From contig JAOAFV010000028.1 in the NCBI GenBank assembly GCA_026416095.1, positions 66,121 to 121,405 on the forward strand: a DNA stretch of 55,285 nt, written 5' to 3'. The translations under genes and the position numbers were made by a program. Below are positions 24,388-33,547 of this stretch, piece after piece. Position 1 is the first letter of the stretch. Each line of letters opens with the position of its first letter. Source of the stretch: Bacteroidales bacterium. GTDB lineage: Bacteria > Bacteroidota > Bacteroidia > Bacteroidales > GWA2-32-17. The notes below the pieces were generated by a model, which had not been told where the DNA came from, searched no databases, and saw only the letters and a list, made by a program, of their open reading frames with translations.

Positions 24388-26097
24388 TTATTTATTTTTA
24401 CTTGGTGTTGTTTTAATCAGTTTATTATATTCAAAATATGCGTCAAGAATAACTGTACCATTTCTTTCATAATAAACACATCTGCCATGTTTTTGCCCAT
24501 TCTTATATTCGGTGTAACTTTCTATATTTCCCATAGGATAATAAGTTATCCAAGTGCCATGTGGTAATCCATCTTTATTGTAATGCTCTTCTCGCAGCAA
24601 TTCGCCTTTTTCGCTATAATATAGCCACTTACCAATTTTTTTACCATTTTCATATTCTCCAAGCATAGAAGGCTTACCATTTTCGTAATATCGTTCGTAT
24701 TTTCCATGATATTTATTATCTTTTTTATTTTCTATTAACATAATTTTTCCATTTTGCCAATAATAAACTATTTTTCCTTCGGGAATACTATCCTTATAGG
24801 GAATAATATATTTTATTTGCCCATTTTCGTAATAACCCTTCCATGTTCCGGTCATCATTCTTTTTTTGAAGTAACCCTCTTTTTCTAATTGGCCATTTTC
24901 GTACCAGCTACGCCAATAGCCTTCTTCGCAACCGTCAACGAATTGACCTTCTCTTTGTTTTTGTCCGTTTTCGTAATAAACAACTATTGGTCCATGCTTA
25001 ACACCATCTTTATAATTAACTATTTTCCATATTTGTCCATTAGCATACCAATATGTCCATGTACTATCCATTAATCCATTACGATATATTCCTTCGTTGC
25101 CTTTATTACCATCGGTACGCCAATAAGTCCACAGTCCGTTTTGAATATCATTTTCAAAATAACCCTCCATATCTTTTTTCCCATCTTTATGGTACCAAAC
25201 AGCATAGCCATGTTTTAAGCCGTTTTTGAAAGTAATACTACTTTCTATGTTTCCATTTTCATAATATTTTATATGAACTCCATCTCTTTTATCATCAATA
25301 AAATTACCTTCCATTTTTTTGTTCCCATTTTGATAATAAAAAACCCAGTAACCTTGTTTTAAGCTATCTTTTATTGTGCCTTCAAACTCTTTTTGTCCGT
25401 TAGGATAATAAGAAACATTATAGCCATTATCATAATTAAGTTCGTATTTTATTTTACCATCGCTATACCAGCTTATCCACTTACCATAAGGTTTCCCATT
25501 TCGAAAGCAACCTTCTAACTTTTTTTGTTTATTCTCGTACCATTCTTCAGCTTTTCCATTCTCTACACCATTTTTAAATTCAACCCTTTCTTTTATAAAA
25601 CCTGAAGGATAATATTCAACAGTATAACCATTGCCATTAGTTAGTGTTTGCTTACCATCTTTTTGCCAAAACGAAATGGTAATACAGCTATCGAACTTAC
25701 ACTTTTTCTCCGATTTAATTTGTCCGTTATCGTAATAATAAAGCCATAAGCTATCTTTTGTATTTAACTTATAAAAGCCTTTCACCTTAATATTTCCATT
25801 TTCGTACCACTCGGTGTACTCATCTCTTTTCATGCCATACATTATAGTTCCTTCGCTTTGCTTCTTACCGTTTTTATAATAGTAAATAACTTTCCCATGA
25901 ATTATCCCATTAACAAAGTCTATTTCATTAACAAGATTTCCATTTTTATCGTAAAATTTCCATCGCCCGTATTCTGCACCATTATACATTATACCTTCGC
26001 TTGCTTTAACTTTATTCTCATAATAATTTACAACAGTATCTTGCGATTTCAAGAAAATAATTGAAAATAAAAAAAATAGATAAGATACAGCTTTCAT
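24388..26097 (-). CDS. exported YwqK/MORN-like repeat protein, about 22 repeats
   Basis: A signal peptide (residues 1 to about 19) is followed by roughly 22 consecutive units of about 23 residues with the pattern W..YYENGQ....Y..G...G, the MORN-variant repeat found in YwqK-family proteins. The repeat runs to the end with no other domain, so the molecule should be one long beta-hairpin ladder outside the cytoplasm. YwqK-type proteins are often named antitoxins in databases, but nothing here supports a toxin partner. Ligand unknown. It stands alone behind its own promoter box. Confidence 0.85.
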   Translation of the reverse strand: MKAVSYLFFLFSIIFLKSQDTVVNYYENKVKASEGIMYNGAEYGRWKFYDKNGNLVNEIDFVNGIIHGKVIYYYKNGKKQSEGTIMYGMKRDEYTEWYENGNIKVKGFYKLNTKDSLWLYYYDNGQIKSEKKCKFDSCITISFWQKDGKQTLTNGNGYTVEYYPSGFIKERVEFKNGVENGKAEEWYENKQKKLEGCFRNGKPYGKWISWYSDGKIKYELNYDNGYNVSYYPNGQKEFEGTIKDSLKQGYWVFYYQNGNKKMEGNFIDDKRDGVHIKYYENGNIESSITFKNGLKHGYAVWYHKDGKKDMEGYFENDIQNGLWTYWRTDGNKGNEGIYRNGLMDSTWTYWYANGQIWKIVNYKDGVKHGPIVVYYENGQKQREGQFVDGCEEGYWRSWYENGQLEKEGYFKKRMMTGTWKGYYENGQIKYIIPYKDSIPEGKIVYYWQNGKIMLIENKKDNKYHGKYERYYENGKPSMLGEYENGKKIGKWLYYSEKGELLREEHYNKDGLPHGTWITYYPMGNIESYTEYKNGQKHGRCVYYERNGTVILDAYFEYNKLIKTTPSKNK

Positions 26098-26107
26098 TGC
26101 GCAAGTA

Positions 26108-26115
26108 CAAAGTTA
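26108..26115 (-). promoter_or_regulatory. -7 promoter box for the YwqK-repeat gene
   Basis: On the minus strand TAACTTTG (exact TAnnTTTG) ends 10 bases before the ATG at 26097. Confidence 0.5.
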
Positions 26116-26203
26116 ATAAGAAGTTTTGGCCTTTCTAAAAATATTACTTTAACTTATACTTCTACTCACAAAAAATACTGCTAATTAAAAAAAGAAATAG
26201 AAG

Positions 26204-28447
26204 TTAGTTTTTAACAAAATACTTTATAATTTTTTTCCCTTCGCTTTCAAGTATTAATACATAATTACCTGAAGGAAACTCTGAAATATTTATAATGTTA
26301 TTTCCATTATAAACTTTTAATAATTCTCCTTTAATATTACATATTTTTATGGTATCGAAATTAATTTTTGAGTTAACATAAACATAACTATGTGCAGGAT
26401 TAGGGAAAACATCGATTTTTTCGATAGTAACGGTATTAGAATTTAAGAGATTGTGAGCTATCCATATTCCATTATTTAAAGTGCCTAAAATAGCAGTGTT
26501 GTCAATAAATACAATTGAATTAACAATTAAACCAAATAGCCATTGAGTACTATCTGTAATTATTGTCCATGTAGTTCCCCCATCGCTACTTTTGTATATT
26601 CCATAATTTGTCGCAAGCAGCCAGGTGTTATTACCAATATATTTTATTAAATTTATAAAGCAATCGTTGGGTAATCCATTAGTTATTATTTGCGACCATG
26701 AGTTATTGCTTAGGTTATATTTATATAATTTTTCTCCATTATTAGGCCCTTCAAAGCACTCAATAACAAAAATTGCATAATTATTTTCTTCGTCTATATC
26801 CATTAAAGCAGTGCCTTTTTCATAGTTTCCGCTAATATAAAGTCTTTTAATTCTATTTTGTTGATTTATTATTCCATTACTAATATCTATCAAATTAGTA
26901 CCATAATTCTCAACTTTAAAAACATTATCGAAATCGTTGCTTTCACTTTCTGTTGAATAAAAAGCAAAAATATTGTTTTGTGTACCATAAAAGTAAATTT
27001 TGTTATTAAACACCTGTGAGTAAGGGCTATTCCACGAATTTCCATAATCGTTTGTAACAATAAACTTGTATCCATTATTACTGAAATCAAAATAACTTAA
27101 GAACAAGTAATTACCACATACACCACTAAAATAATAATCTGTGCCGTTGGTGTATTCATATGGTAAATTTAAAAGCTGCCAATTTTGGGCTTCGTCGGTT
27201 GATTTATAAAAAGCAAATTGTCCAGAAAAAGGATTCACTAAACAATTAAGAAACAACACATTGTTTATCGAAACTATTTGGTTACAAAAATATAAAGAAA
27301 CAAAAGAAGGTAAATTATTATTGGAAGCGAACCAATTATAACCATTATCGCTTGATTTAATAACACCACTAAATTCTCTACATACGAATAAAGAATTTCC
27401 GTTTTTAACTAGATTTCCAGCAAACATAGCAACATACTGAATTGTGCTAAGTGACCAGTTAATTCCACCATCTGTAGAATAAACAACTTTGCCATCAATT
27501 AAGTTACCAATAAACGTATTTTGATCGATTTCTACAATATTTTCAACAAAGGGAAAATTTGGATAAGGAACATTTATGTTAATTTCTGTAAATAAGTTAC
27601 CAGAGGAATTTGACTTATAAACCTTAAAATTAAAACTTTGATTCATGGCAAATACAAAAATATTATTTTCTGTAACCGAATAACTTATTATAAAATAATT
27701 ACTGTCAATATAAGGAGAAGAAATATTATTCCATTGATTAGACGAAAAATCATATTTATATATAGCATTATCACAATAATATAAGTTACCGTAACTATCG
27801 CAACTCAATTTATCATAATCAATATTTGAAAAACCATTAAAGTTAATTGTATCTAAAATATTTCCGTCGGTAGTGTATAATACATAGTTATTGAGCACTA
27901 TAAAAAGTTTATTAGAATTTAAAGATAATATTTCGCATTTGCCTCCCATCCAAGTACCTTCCATAATCATTGCTTTTTGTTGCCAGTAAATACCATCGGT
28001 AGAAGAATACAAATAAAGGTTAGTTGTTTGAGCTATAACATATAAAATGTTGTTAATTGAACCAATACTTTGGACAAAAGAAAAAGGGCCATTTACAAAA
28101 GACCATGTTTCGCCATTATTTTCACTTACATATAATTGAGGAGGAGAATATGTAGTAGATCGTAATAATGCGTAAAATTTGTTATTCACATTTATAAGTT
28201 TTTCACAACTATTTGTTTTATTATTAAGTTTAGGAGTTACATTAATCCAACTTTGTCCGTTATCATTAGTTTTAAAAATACCTCCTTTTGTTCCAACAAG
28301 TATGCAACTGGAATTTTTAGCGTAAGTTTCTATTCTACCTCCTTGAAAATAAGGATCATTTATTTGCATAATTTGTGAACAAACAATATTACCAACTAAT
28401 AGTAAAACCACAAAACATATACTTTTCATACAATAAAATTTTTTCAA
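26204..28447 (-). CDS. secreted BNR/Asp-box repeat protein with T9SS type A sorting domain
   Basis: After a signal peptide (about residues 1-24) the protein has many Asp-box turns such as TNDNGQSWIN, SENNGETWSF, STDGGINWS, NDYGNSWNS and SSDGGTTWT, the layout of sortilin/sialidase-like beta-propellers. The last 80 residues are a type A T9SS signal (VFPNPAHSYVYV ... FPSGNYVLIL). It should be exported across the outer membrane and anchored or released. No sialidase catalytic residues are evident, so a binding or structural role is more likely than an enzymatic one. Confidence 0.85.
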   Translation of the reverse strand: MKKFYCMKSICFVVLLLVGNIVCSQIMQINDPYFQGGRIETYAKNSSCILVGTKGGIFKTNDNGQSWINVTPKLNNKTNSCEKLINVNNKFYALLRSTTYSPPQLYVSENNGETWSFVNGPFSFVQSIGSINNILYVIAQTTNLYLYSSTDGIYWQQKAMIMEGTWMGGKCEILSLNSNKLFIVLNNYVLYTTDGNILDTINFNGFSNIDYDKLSCDSYGNLYYCDNAIYKYDFSSNQWNNISSPYIDSNYFIISYSVTENNIFVFAMNQSFNFKVYKSNSSGNLFTEININVPYPNFPFVENIVEIDQNTFIGNLIDGKVVYSTDGGINWSLSTIQYVAMFAGNLVKNGNSLFVCREFSGVIKSSDNGYNWFASNNNLPSFVSLYFCNQIVSINNVLFLNCLVNPFSGQFAFYKSTDEAQNWQLLNLPYEYTNGTDYYFSGVCGNYLFLSYFDFSNNGYKFIVTNDYGNSWNSPYSQVFNNKIYFYGTQNNIFAFYSTESESNDFDNVFKVENYGTNLIDISNGIINQQNRIKRLYISGNYEKGTALMDIDEENNYAIFVIECFEGPNNGEKLYKYNLSNNSWSQIITNGLPNDCFINLIKYIGNNTWLLATNYGIYKSSDGGTTWTIITDSTQWLFGLIVNSIVFIDNTAILGTLNNGIWIAHNLLNSNTVTIEKIDVFPNPAHSYVYVNSKINFDTIKICNIKGELLKVYNGNNIINISEFPSGNYVLILESEGKKIIKYFVKN

Positions 28448-28635
28448 ATAAATAAATATATTTTAACACAAACAAAAACATTTTTAATATTAAAAAATTC
28501 TTTCATCAAAAAATTAAATAATATGTCGAACATTTACTTAAATTTAACTAAAAATACAACACGATTAAAAACTCTTTTAAAATTTAAATTTAGGAATAAT
28601 TCAAAGTAAAAAGTAACCCCGAGAATTAATATTTG

Positions 28636-28722
28636 TGCCTCAGGCCGGACTCGAACCGGCACGGCCTTATTCAGGCCACAGGATTTTAAGTCCTGCGTGT
28701 CTACCATTTCCACCACTAAGGC
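28636..28722 (-). tRNA. tRNA-Leu (anticodon UAA)
   Basis: Read on the minus strand it folds into a class II cloverleaf: acceptor GCCTTAG/CTGAGGC, anticodon stem CAGGA/TCCTG with loop CTTAAAA giving anticodon TAA, a long variable arm, and the T arm GGTTCGAGTCC. It is 87 bases without an encoded CCA. It lies 87 bases downstream of tRNA-Gly and is probably co-transcribed with it. Confidence 0.96.
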
Positions 28723-28809
28723 TACCAGCAAAAGGTTAGAATAAATAATTATTAAAATTTACTTAGAACCTAAATTAATTAATATTTAATTATTCACATT
28801 TTATTTTTG

Positions 28810-28882
28810 AGCGGGAAACGGGACTCGAACCCGCGACCCTAACCTTGGCAAGGTTATGCTCTACCAACTGAGCTATTCCCGC
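28810..28882 (-). tRNA. tRNA-Gly (anticodon GCC)
   Basis: On the minus strand: acceptor GCGGGAA/TTCCCGC, D arm AGCTCAGTTGGTAGAGC, anticodon stem TAACC/GGTTA with loop TTGCCAA giving anticodon GCC, and T arm GGGTTCGAGTCCC. It is 73 bases with no encoded CCA. Confidence 0.96.
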
Positions 28883-28894
28883 AAAATTTTTTTG

Positions 28895-28902
28895 CAAATA
28901 TA
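28895..28902 (-). promoter_or_regulatory. -7 promoter box for the tRNA-Gly/tRNA-Leu pair
   Basis: On the minus strand TATATTTG (exact TAnnTTTG) ends 12 bases before the mature 5' end of tRNA-Gly, leaving a very short precursor leader. Confidence 0.5.
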
Positions 28903-28925
28903 ACTTAAAATATTTAAAAAAAAAA

Positions 28926-30149
28926 TTATTTTGGACATAATTTATTTAATTTTTCTTTTGCTGGTATAAAACCTAATTCATCGGCTTTTCGTAAATCGTT
29001 ACAAGCATTTTTTAAATCATTTTGCTCGTAAAATAAAGCTCCTCTGTAATAATATGCTTCGCCACTTGGTTTAATTTTAATAGATTTATTAAGATCATCA
29101 AATGCATCGATGTATCGTTTTTTATTATAAAAATATATTCCCCTTCGTAAATATGCTTCTGCATTACGAGGATTTAGTTCTATCAATTTGTTTAAATCTT
29201 TAACTGCTAAATTTTCTTTAGTTTTGCCAATCTTTAAATATTCTATGGCCCGTTTTAAATATGCCTCCTCATTCTTATTATCTATCAATAAAGCTTTTGA
29301 AAAATCACTTATAGCATTTTGAGGTTTATTTAACCTTGAGAATATTGTACCTCTCATCAAATAATATTTCGGGTTTTTTATTTTTAAATTTTCAATTAAA
29401 ACTGTTAAATCGTTCAAAGCAATTTCATATAAATTAGCATTGTATGCACACTCAGCTCTTAACGAATAAACTTTTTCGCTAATTAAACCTTTGCCAATGC
29501 AAATATTTAAATCCTCTATTGCTTTTTTATAGTCGGTTATTTGCGAATAAAGAAAAGCACGCCAATATAAATATTCAAGAACTTTATTATCATTATTAAT
29601 CGCCTCTGTTACTGTTTGAATTGCTTCTGTAATTTGTTTTTTTTCATACTCTAACTTACTTAATTCATAATATATAAGCGTATTTTTAGATTTCATTTCT
29701 TTAGCTTTAGCTAAATCGGAATACGCAAGTGATTTTTTTTCGGCAACTTTTAAGTAAGCTAAACCTCTTAATTCGTAAGCTTCGACATATTCAGGTTTTT
29801 GGGCTATTATATAACTCAAATCAGAAATTGCTTCATCATATCTGTTCATGTTAATATAAAGCTTAGCTCTTAATATCCTTGCATTTATGTGATTTGGTTT
29901 AATATTAATTAAAGTAGTTAAATCACTAAGAGCTTCAGTATTTTTTTTTAACTGAATATAACATTCGGCTCTATTAATCCATGCATCATAATAATGTTTA
30001 TCTTTATCTATTACCTTACTGAAACATTCTATAGCTTTTAAGCAATTGCCATTATTTTTATGTTTTTCACCTTCTTCGTATATATTGTTAATTGTTTGAC
30101 AATAAATATTAATACAAAAAAGTAAGCAAAAAAAAACATTAATTTTCAT
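28926..30149 (-). CDS. exported TPR repeat protein
   Basis: A signal peptide (about residues 1-17) precedes roughly ten tetratricopeptide repeats covering the whole 407 residues, for example AEAYLRRGIYFYNKKRYIDAFDDLNKSIKIKP. TPR solenoids bind partner proteins; this one should be periplasmic or surface-exposed. Residues CN...C near the end may form a disulfide. It overlaps the pepD gene by 11 bases and is the last gene of the sucD-fabG-pepD operon. Partner unknown. Confidence 0.88.
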   Translation of the reverse strand: MKINVFFCLLFCINIYCQTINNIYEEGEKHKNNGNCLKAIECFSKVIDKDKHYYDAWINRAECYIQLKKNTEALSDLTTLINIKPNHINARILRAKLYINMNRYDEAISDLSYIIAQKPEYVEAYELRGLAYLKVAEKKSLAYSDLAKAKEMKSKNTLIYYELSKLEYEKKQITEAIQTVTEAINNDNKVLEYLYWRAFLYSQITDYKKAIEDLNICIGKGLISEKVYSLRAECAYNANLYEIALNDLTVLIENLKIKNPKYYLMRGTIFSRLNKPQNAISDFSKALLIDNKNEEAYLKRAIEYLKIGKTKENLAVKDLNKLIELNPRNAEAYLRRGIYFYNKKRYIDAFDDLNKSIKIKPSGEAYYYRGALFYEQNDLKNACNDLRKADELGFIPAKEKLNKLCPK

Positions 30150-31596
30150 CAGGTATAGCCTTTAATAATTCGGTTAAGAAGTTCCAGAATTTAATAGTAC
30201 TTGAAATACTAAGTTGTTCGTTAGGGCTATGAACGTTTTTAATTGTAGGCCCCACGGAAATCATATCGAGGTAAGGATATTTTTCTAAAAATAAACCACA
30301 TTCTAAGCCAGCATGAATGGCCTTAACTTTAGGTTCTGAGTTAAACATTTTTTTGTAAACATCTTTTGCGATGTTCAAAATTTCGCTATTTACATTAGGT
30401 TTCCAGCCGGGATAGCCATCGCTATGAGAAACTCGAGCGCGAGCCAACTTGAAAACAGAAGCTATTGAATTAGCAGCAAATTTTTTAGCAGAATCAATAG
30501 CACTTCTCTGACTTGTTTGTATAACTATTTTTCTTTTATTTATTCTAATCGATGCAAGGTTAGAAGATGTTTCAACTAAATTTGGAATTTCTTTACTCCA
30601 CTCAATAACACCATTGTCGCAAGCATGTAAAGCATAAATAAGTCGTTTTTTAGTTCTATCATCAATTATTTTTTCATACCTATCAGTTTCGGAAATATTA
30701 ATTACCATTTCGGGTTCAGTTATGGCAAATTCTTCTTTTATAGCCAATGCTAATTTATTTGTAAATTCTTTGACCTTATTAACCTTTTCATGAGTAACAT
30801 AAAATACAGCAAAAGCTTCGCGTGGTATTGCATTTCGTAAATTTCCACCTTCAATATATGCAAGCTTTATGCTAAAGCTTTCATCTAACAAGTATAAAAT
30901 TCTAGTAAGAACTTTTATTGCGTTTGCAAAACCTTTATGAATATCATCGCCCGAATGGCCGCCATGCAAGCCCGTAACTGTAACTTTTAGAGGTTTAATT
31001 TTTTTAGGGGCTCTTCGAAAATCAAATTTCAAAATAGCTGTTGTGTCGATGCCACCTGCACACCCAATAAATATTTCACCTTCGTCTTCTGAATCTAAAT
31101 TAATGAGAATTTTACCATTAAAAAAACCTTCTTTTAATTTGGAAGCCCCAGTTAATCCAGTTTCTTCGTCTACTGTAAATAAACATTCAATAGGACCATG
31201 TGAAATATCGTGAGCGGCTAAGATAGCTAATTGAATTGCAACTCCAATTCCATTATCTGCACCAAGTGTAGTACCTTTTGCTTTAATCCAATCGCCATCG
31301 ATATATGCTTGTATTGGGTCGGTATCAAAATTATGCAAACAATCTGAATTTTTTTCGCACACCATATCAACATGGCTTTGCAAAACAATAGTTTTTTTGT
31401 TCTCAAAACCTTTCGTTGCTTTTTTAGTTATTAAAATATTACCAGCTTTATCAATTTTATATTCTAAATTATGCTGAACAGCAAAATTTTTAAGATACTC
31501 AATTATTTTTTCTTCTTTTTTAGAACAGCGTGGAATAGAAAGTATTTGCTCAAAGAAATACCATACTTCTTTTGGTTGCAAATCACTAATCTTCAT
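30139..31596 (-). CDS. pepD: cytosolic beta-alanyl-histidine (Xaa-His) dipeptidase
   Basis: PepD is an M20 zinc dipeptidase that splits Xaa-His and other dipeptides in the cytosol. The metal ligands are visible: H75 with D77 (QSHVDM), D114 (LGADNG), E144/E145 (VDEETGLTG) and D168 (NLDSEDEGE). The lid domain HGGHSGDDIHKG and the late GLECGLF region are typical of PepD. It is 485 residues, the family's usual length, and lies 12 bases behind fabG. Confidence 0.95.
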   Translation of the reverse strand: MKISDLQPKEVWYFFEQILSIPRCSKKEEKIIEYLKNFAVQHNLEYKIDKAGNILITKKATKGFENKKTIVLQSHVDMVCEKNSDCLHNFDTDPIQAYIDGDWIKAKGTTLGADNGIGVAIQLAILAAHDISHGPIECLFTVDEETGLTGASKLKEGFFNGKILINLDSEDEGEIFIGCAGGIDTTAILKFDFRRAPKKIKPLKVTVTGLHGGHSGDDIHKGFANAIKVLTRILYLLDESFSIKLAYIEGGNLRNAIPREAFAVFYVTHEKVNKVKEFTNKLALAIKEEFAITEPEMVINISETDRYEKIIDDRTKKRLIYALHACDNGVIEWSKEIPNLVETSSNLASIRINKRKIVIQTSQRSAIDSAKKFAANSIASVFKLARARVSHSDGYPGWKPNVNSEILNIAKDVYKKMFNSEPKVKAIHAGLECGLFLEKYPYLDMISVGPTIKNVHSPNEQLSISSTIKFWNFLTELLKAIPDEN

Positions 31597-31608
31597 AAGG
31601 AAAAATTT

Positions 31609-32352
31609 TTATAACATTCCACCACAAACACTTATAACTTGCCCATTAATGTACGATGCCAAATTGCTTGCTAAGAACACAACAACATTAGAAACTTCAT
31701 CTGGCAACCCTGGACGTTTCATTGGTATTTTTTCAATCCAGTTTTTAACAACATTATCGGGCAGGGCTTTTGTCATGTCTGTTTCTATAAAGCCTGGGGC
31801 AACTGCATTACAACGTATGTTGCGACTTCCAAGTTCTTTAGCAACAGTTTTAGTGAATCCAATAATACCTGCTTTTGAAGCAGCATAGTTGGCTTGACCT
31901 ATATTTCCAGATATTCCAACTACAGAAGTTATGTTGATTATAGCTCCTTCTTTTTGTTTTAACATATACCGTTGAACAGCCTTGGTCATGTTAAAAACCG
32001 ATTTAAGATTGACAGAGAGAACAACATCCCATTGTTCTTCGGTCATTCGTAAAAGTAGTGCATCACGTGTAATACCAGCATTATTAACTAAAACATCAAT
32101 ACTACCAAATACATTATAAATTTCATCAACAGTTGATTGACATTCATTATACTTTGAAGCATCGGAAATATAACCTTTTACTTTTACTCCATATTTTTCT
32201 AATTCTGAAATTAACGAATAAAAATTATCATCTTCTTTAATATCGGTGAAAGCGACATTTGCACCTTCAATGGCCATTTTTTTGGCGATAGATCTGCCAA
32301 TACCACGAGCCGCACCTGTTACTATTACAACCTTGTTTTCTAAAAGTTTCAT
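31609..32352 (-). CDS. fabG: 3-oxoacyl-[acyl-carrier-protein] reductase
   Basis: FabG reduces 3-oxoacyl-ACP with NADPH in fatty acid elongation. The nucleotide motif TGAARGIG is at residues 12-19, NNAG at about 90-93, and the catalytic S143, Y156 and K160 are present (YAASK). The length of 247 residues and the final INGQVISVCGGML are typical for FabG, though other short-chain reductases look similar. It lies 3 bases behind sucD. Confidence 0.93.
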   Translation of the reverse strand: MKLLENKVVIVTGAARGIGRSIAKKMAIEGANVAFTDIKEDDNFYSLISELEKYGVKVKGYISDASKYNECQSTVDEIYNVFGSIDVLVNNAGITRDALLLRMTEEQWDVVLSVNLKSVFNMTKAVQRYMLKQKEGAIINITSVVGISGNIGQANYAASKAGIIGFTKTVAKELGSRNIRCNAVAPGFIETDMTKALPDNVVKNWIEKIPMKRPGLPDEVSNVVVFLASNLASYINGQVISVCGGML

Positions 32353-32355
32353 ATT

Positions 32356-33228
32356 TTATAAATTTAAAGATTCTTTTATAGTTTTGCCTATATTAGCAAC
32401 ATTTTCTATAACGTTTATATTACACTTTCTCATATATTCCATTTTAGCAATGGCAGTATCGTCTTTTCCACCAATAATAGCACCAGCATGTCCCATTCGT
32501 TTACCTTTAGGAGCAGTTTTGCCAGCAATATAAGCAAAGACAGGCTTTTTATTATTTTCTTTTATCCAATCGGCAGCTTCGTTTTCCATTTTGCCTCCTA
32601 TTTCCCCAATAATAATAATTGCTTTTGTTTCATCATCTTCCATGAATAACTTAACAGCATCGAGAATTGAAGTGCCAACAATTGGGTCACCTCCTATGCC
32701 AATGCAGGTACTCTGTCCTAAATTTAATTCAGAAATTTGATTGACAGCCTCGTAAGTAAGAGTACCACTTTTGCTTATAATACCTATACATCCTTTTTTG
32801 TGTATAAAGCCAGGCATAATTCCTAACTTACATTCGCCGGGGGTAATGATGCCCGGACAATTTGGACCAATTAAACGGCTACCTTTTTGCATTACAAATT
32901 TCTTAACTTTAATCATATCGTTTATTGGAATTCCTTCGGTAATTGCAACAATCAATTTTATTCCAGCATCGGCAGCTTCAAGTATTGCATCAGCAGCATG
33001 TTGAGCAGGAACAAAAATAATCGACGCATCTATTTCTTCGTTTTTTACAGCTTCTTCAACAGAATCGAATACAGGTATATTAATATGTTTTATGCCTCCT
33101 TTACCCGGCGATACACCTGCAACAATCTTTGTACCGTATTCTATCATTTGAGTTGTATGAAAAGTTGCTTCCTTCCCCGTTATACCCTGTACAACCACAC
33201 GAGTATTTTTATTAACTAATATGCTCAT
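32356..33228 (-). CDS. sucD: succinate--CoA ligase, alpha subunit
   Basis: The alpha subunit of succinyl-CoA synthetase binds CoA and carries the phosphohistidine. [14 protein letters not shown] opens the CoA-binding domain, [13 protein letters not shown] is conserved, and the phosphorylated histidine is H247 in GHAGAIIGG. It is full length (290 aa). Its beta-subunit partner sucC is not in the window, so the two genes are unlinked here. It has a two-element promoter and heads the operon with fabG, pepD and a TPR protein. Confidence 0.96.
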   Translation of the reverse strand: MSILVNKNTRVVVQGITGKEATFHTTQMIEYGTKIVAGVSPGKGGIKHINIPVFDSVEEAVKNEEIDASIIFVPAQHAADAILEAADAGIKLIVAITEGIPINDMIKVKKFVMQKGSRLIGPNCPGIITPGECKLGIMPGFIHKKGCIGIISKSGTLTYEAVNQISELNLGQSTCIGIGGDPIVGTSILDAVKLFMEDDETKAIIIIGEIGGKMENEAADWIKENNKKPVFAYIAGKTAPKGKRMGHAGAIIGGKDDTAIAKMEYMRKCNINVIENVANIGKTIKESLNL

Positions 33229-33241
33229 ATTTACATTTTTT

Positions 33242-33272
33242 CAAAAATATATAATGGAAATATAATTTCAAA
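33242..33272 (-). promoter_or_regulatory. sucD: complete promoter for the sucD operon
   Basis: On the minus strand TTTG (33269-33272), 19 bases, TATTTTTG (33242-33249): both Bacteroidota elements at consensus spacing. The box ends 13 bases before the sucD ATG. Confidence 0.65.
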
Positions 33273-33436
33273 ATTGAATTTTACTCATTAACGTCCAAAA
33301 ATTTTACATTTAATTTAAACTAATAACTTTAATTGATTTGATAACTTTTTTATAGAAACAATTAAGAATTTATTATGCCACGATAGCCTCAGACTACTTA
33401 AATGCTTTAAGTTTTTTATTTCTTTTAAAATAGGTG

Positions 33437-33510
33437 TGATTCCGGCGGGATTCGAACCCACGACCCACAGCTTAGAAGGCTGTTGCTCTATCCAGCTGAG
33501 CTACGGAACC
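33437..33510 (-). tRNA. tRNA-Arg (anticodon UCU)
   Basis: On the minus strand: acceptor GGTTCCG/CGGAATC, D arm AGCTCAGCTGGATAGAGC, anticodon stem ACAGC/GCTGT with loop CTTCTAA giving anticodon TCT, and T arm GGGTTCGAATCCC. It is 74 bases with no encoded CCA. It reads AGA, the most used arginine codon in an AT-rich genome. Confidence 0.96.
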
Positions 33511-33516
33511 AGTTCA

Positions 33517-33547
33517 CAAAGTTATATTGCTTTTAATTTTTTTCAAA
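33517..33547 (-). promoter_or_regulatory. complete promoter for tRNA-Arg
   Basis: On the minus strand TTTG (33544-33547), 19 bases, TAACTTTG (33517-33524). The -33 element lies inside the last codons of the glycosyltransferase gene that ends at 33533. Its box ends 6 bases before the mature tRNA start. Confidence 0.6.

Noticed and set aside
24388-26097. Regular DNA repeats suggesting a CRISPR array
   Set aside because: The repeats are protein-level units of variable DNA sequence within one open frame, with no constant direct repeat and no spacers.
28534-28731. Short open frame over tRNA-Leu
   Set aside because: It overlaps a clear tRNA gene and has no protein features.
33396-33417. Hairpin ACTTAAA/TTTAAGT followed by T-run as a + strand terminator
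   Set aside because: No + strand gene lies upstream to need it. On the minus strand, where tRNA-Arg is transcribed, no T-run follows, so its role is unclear.
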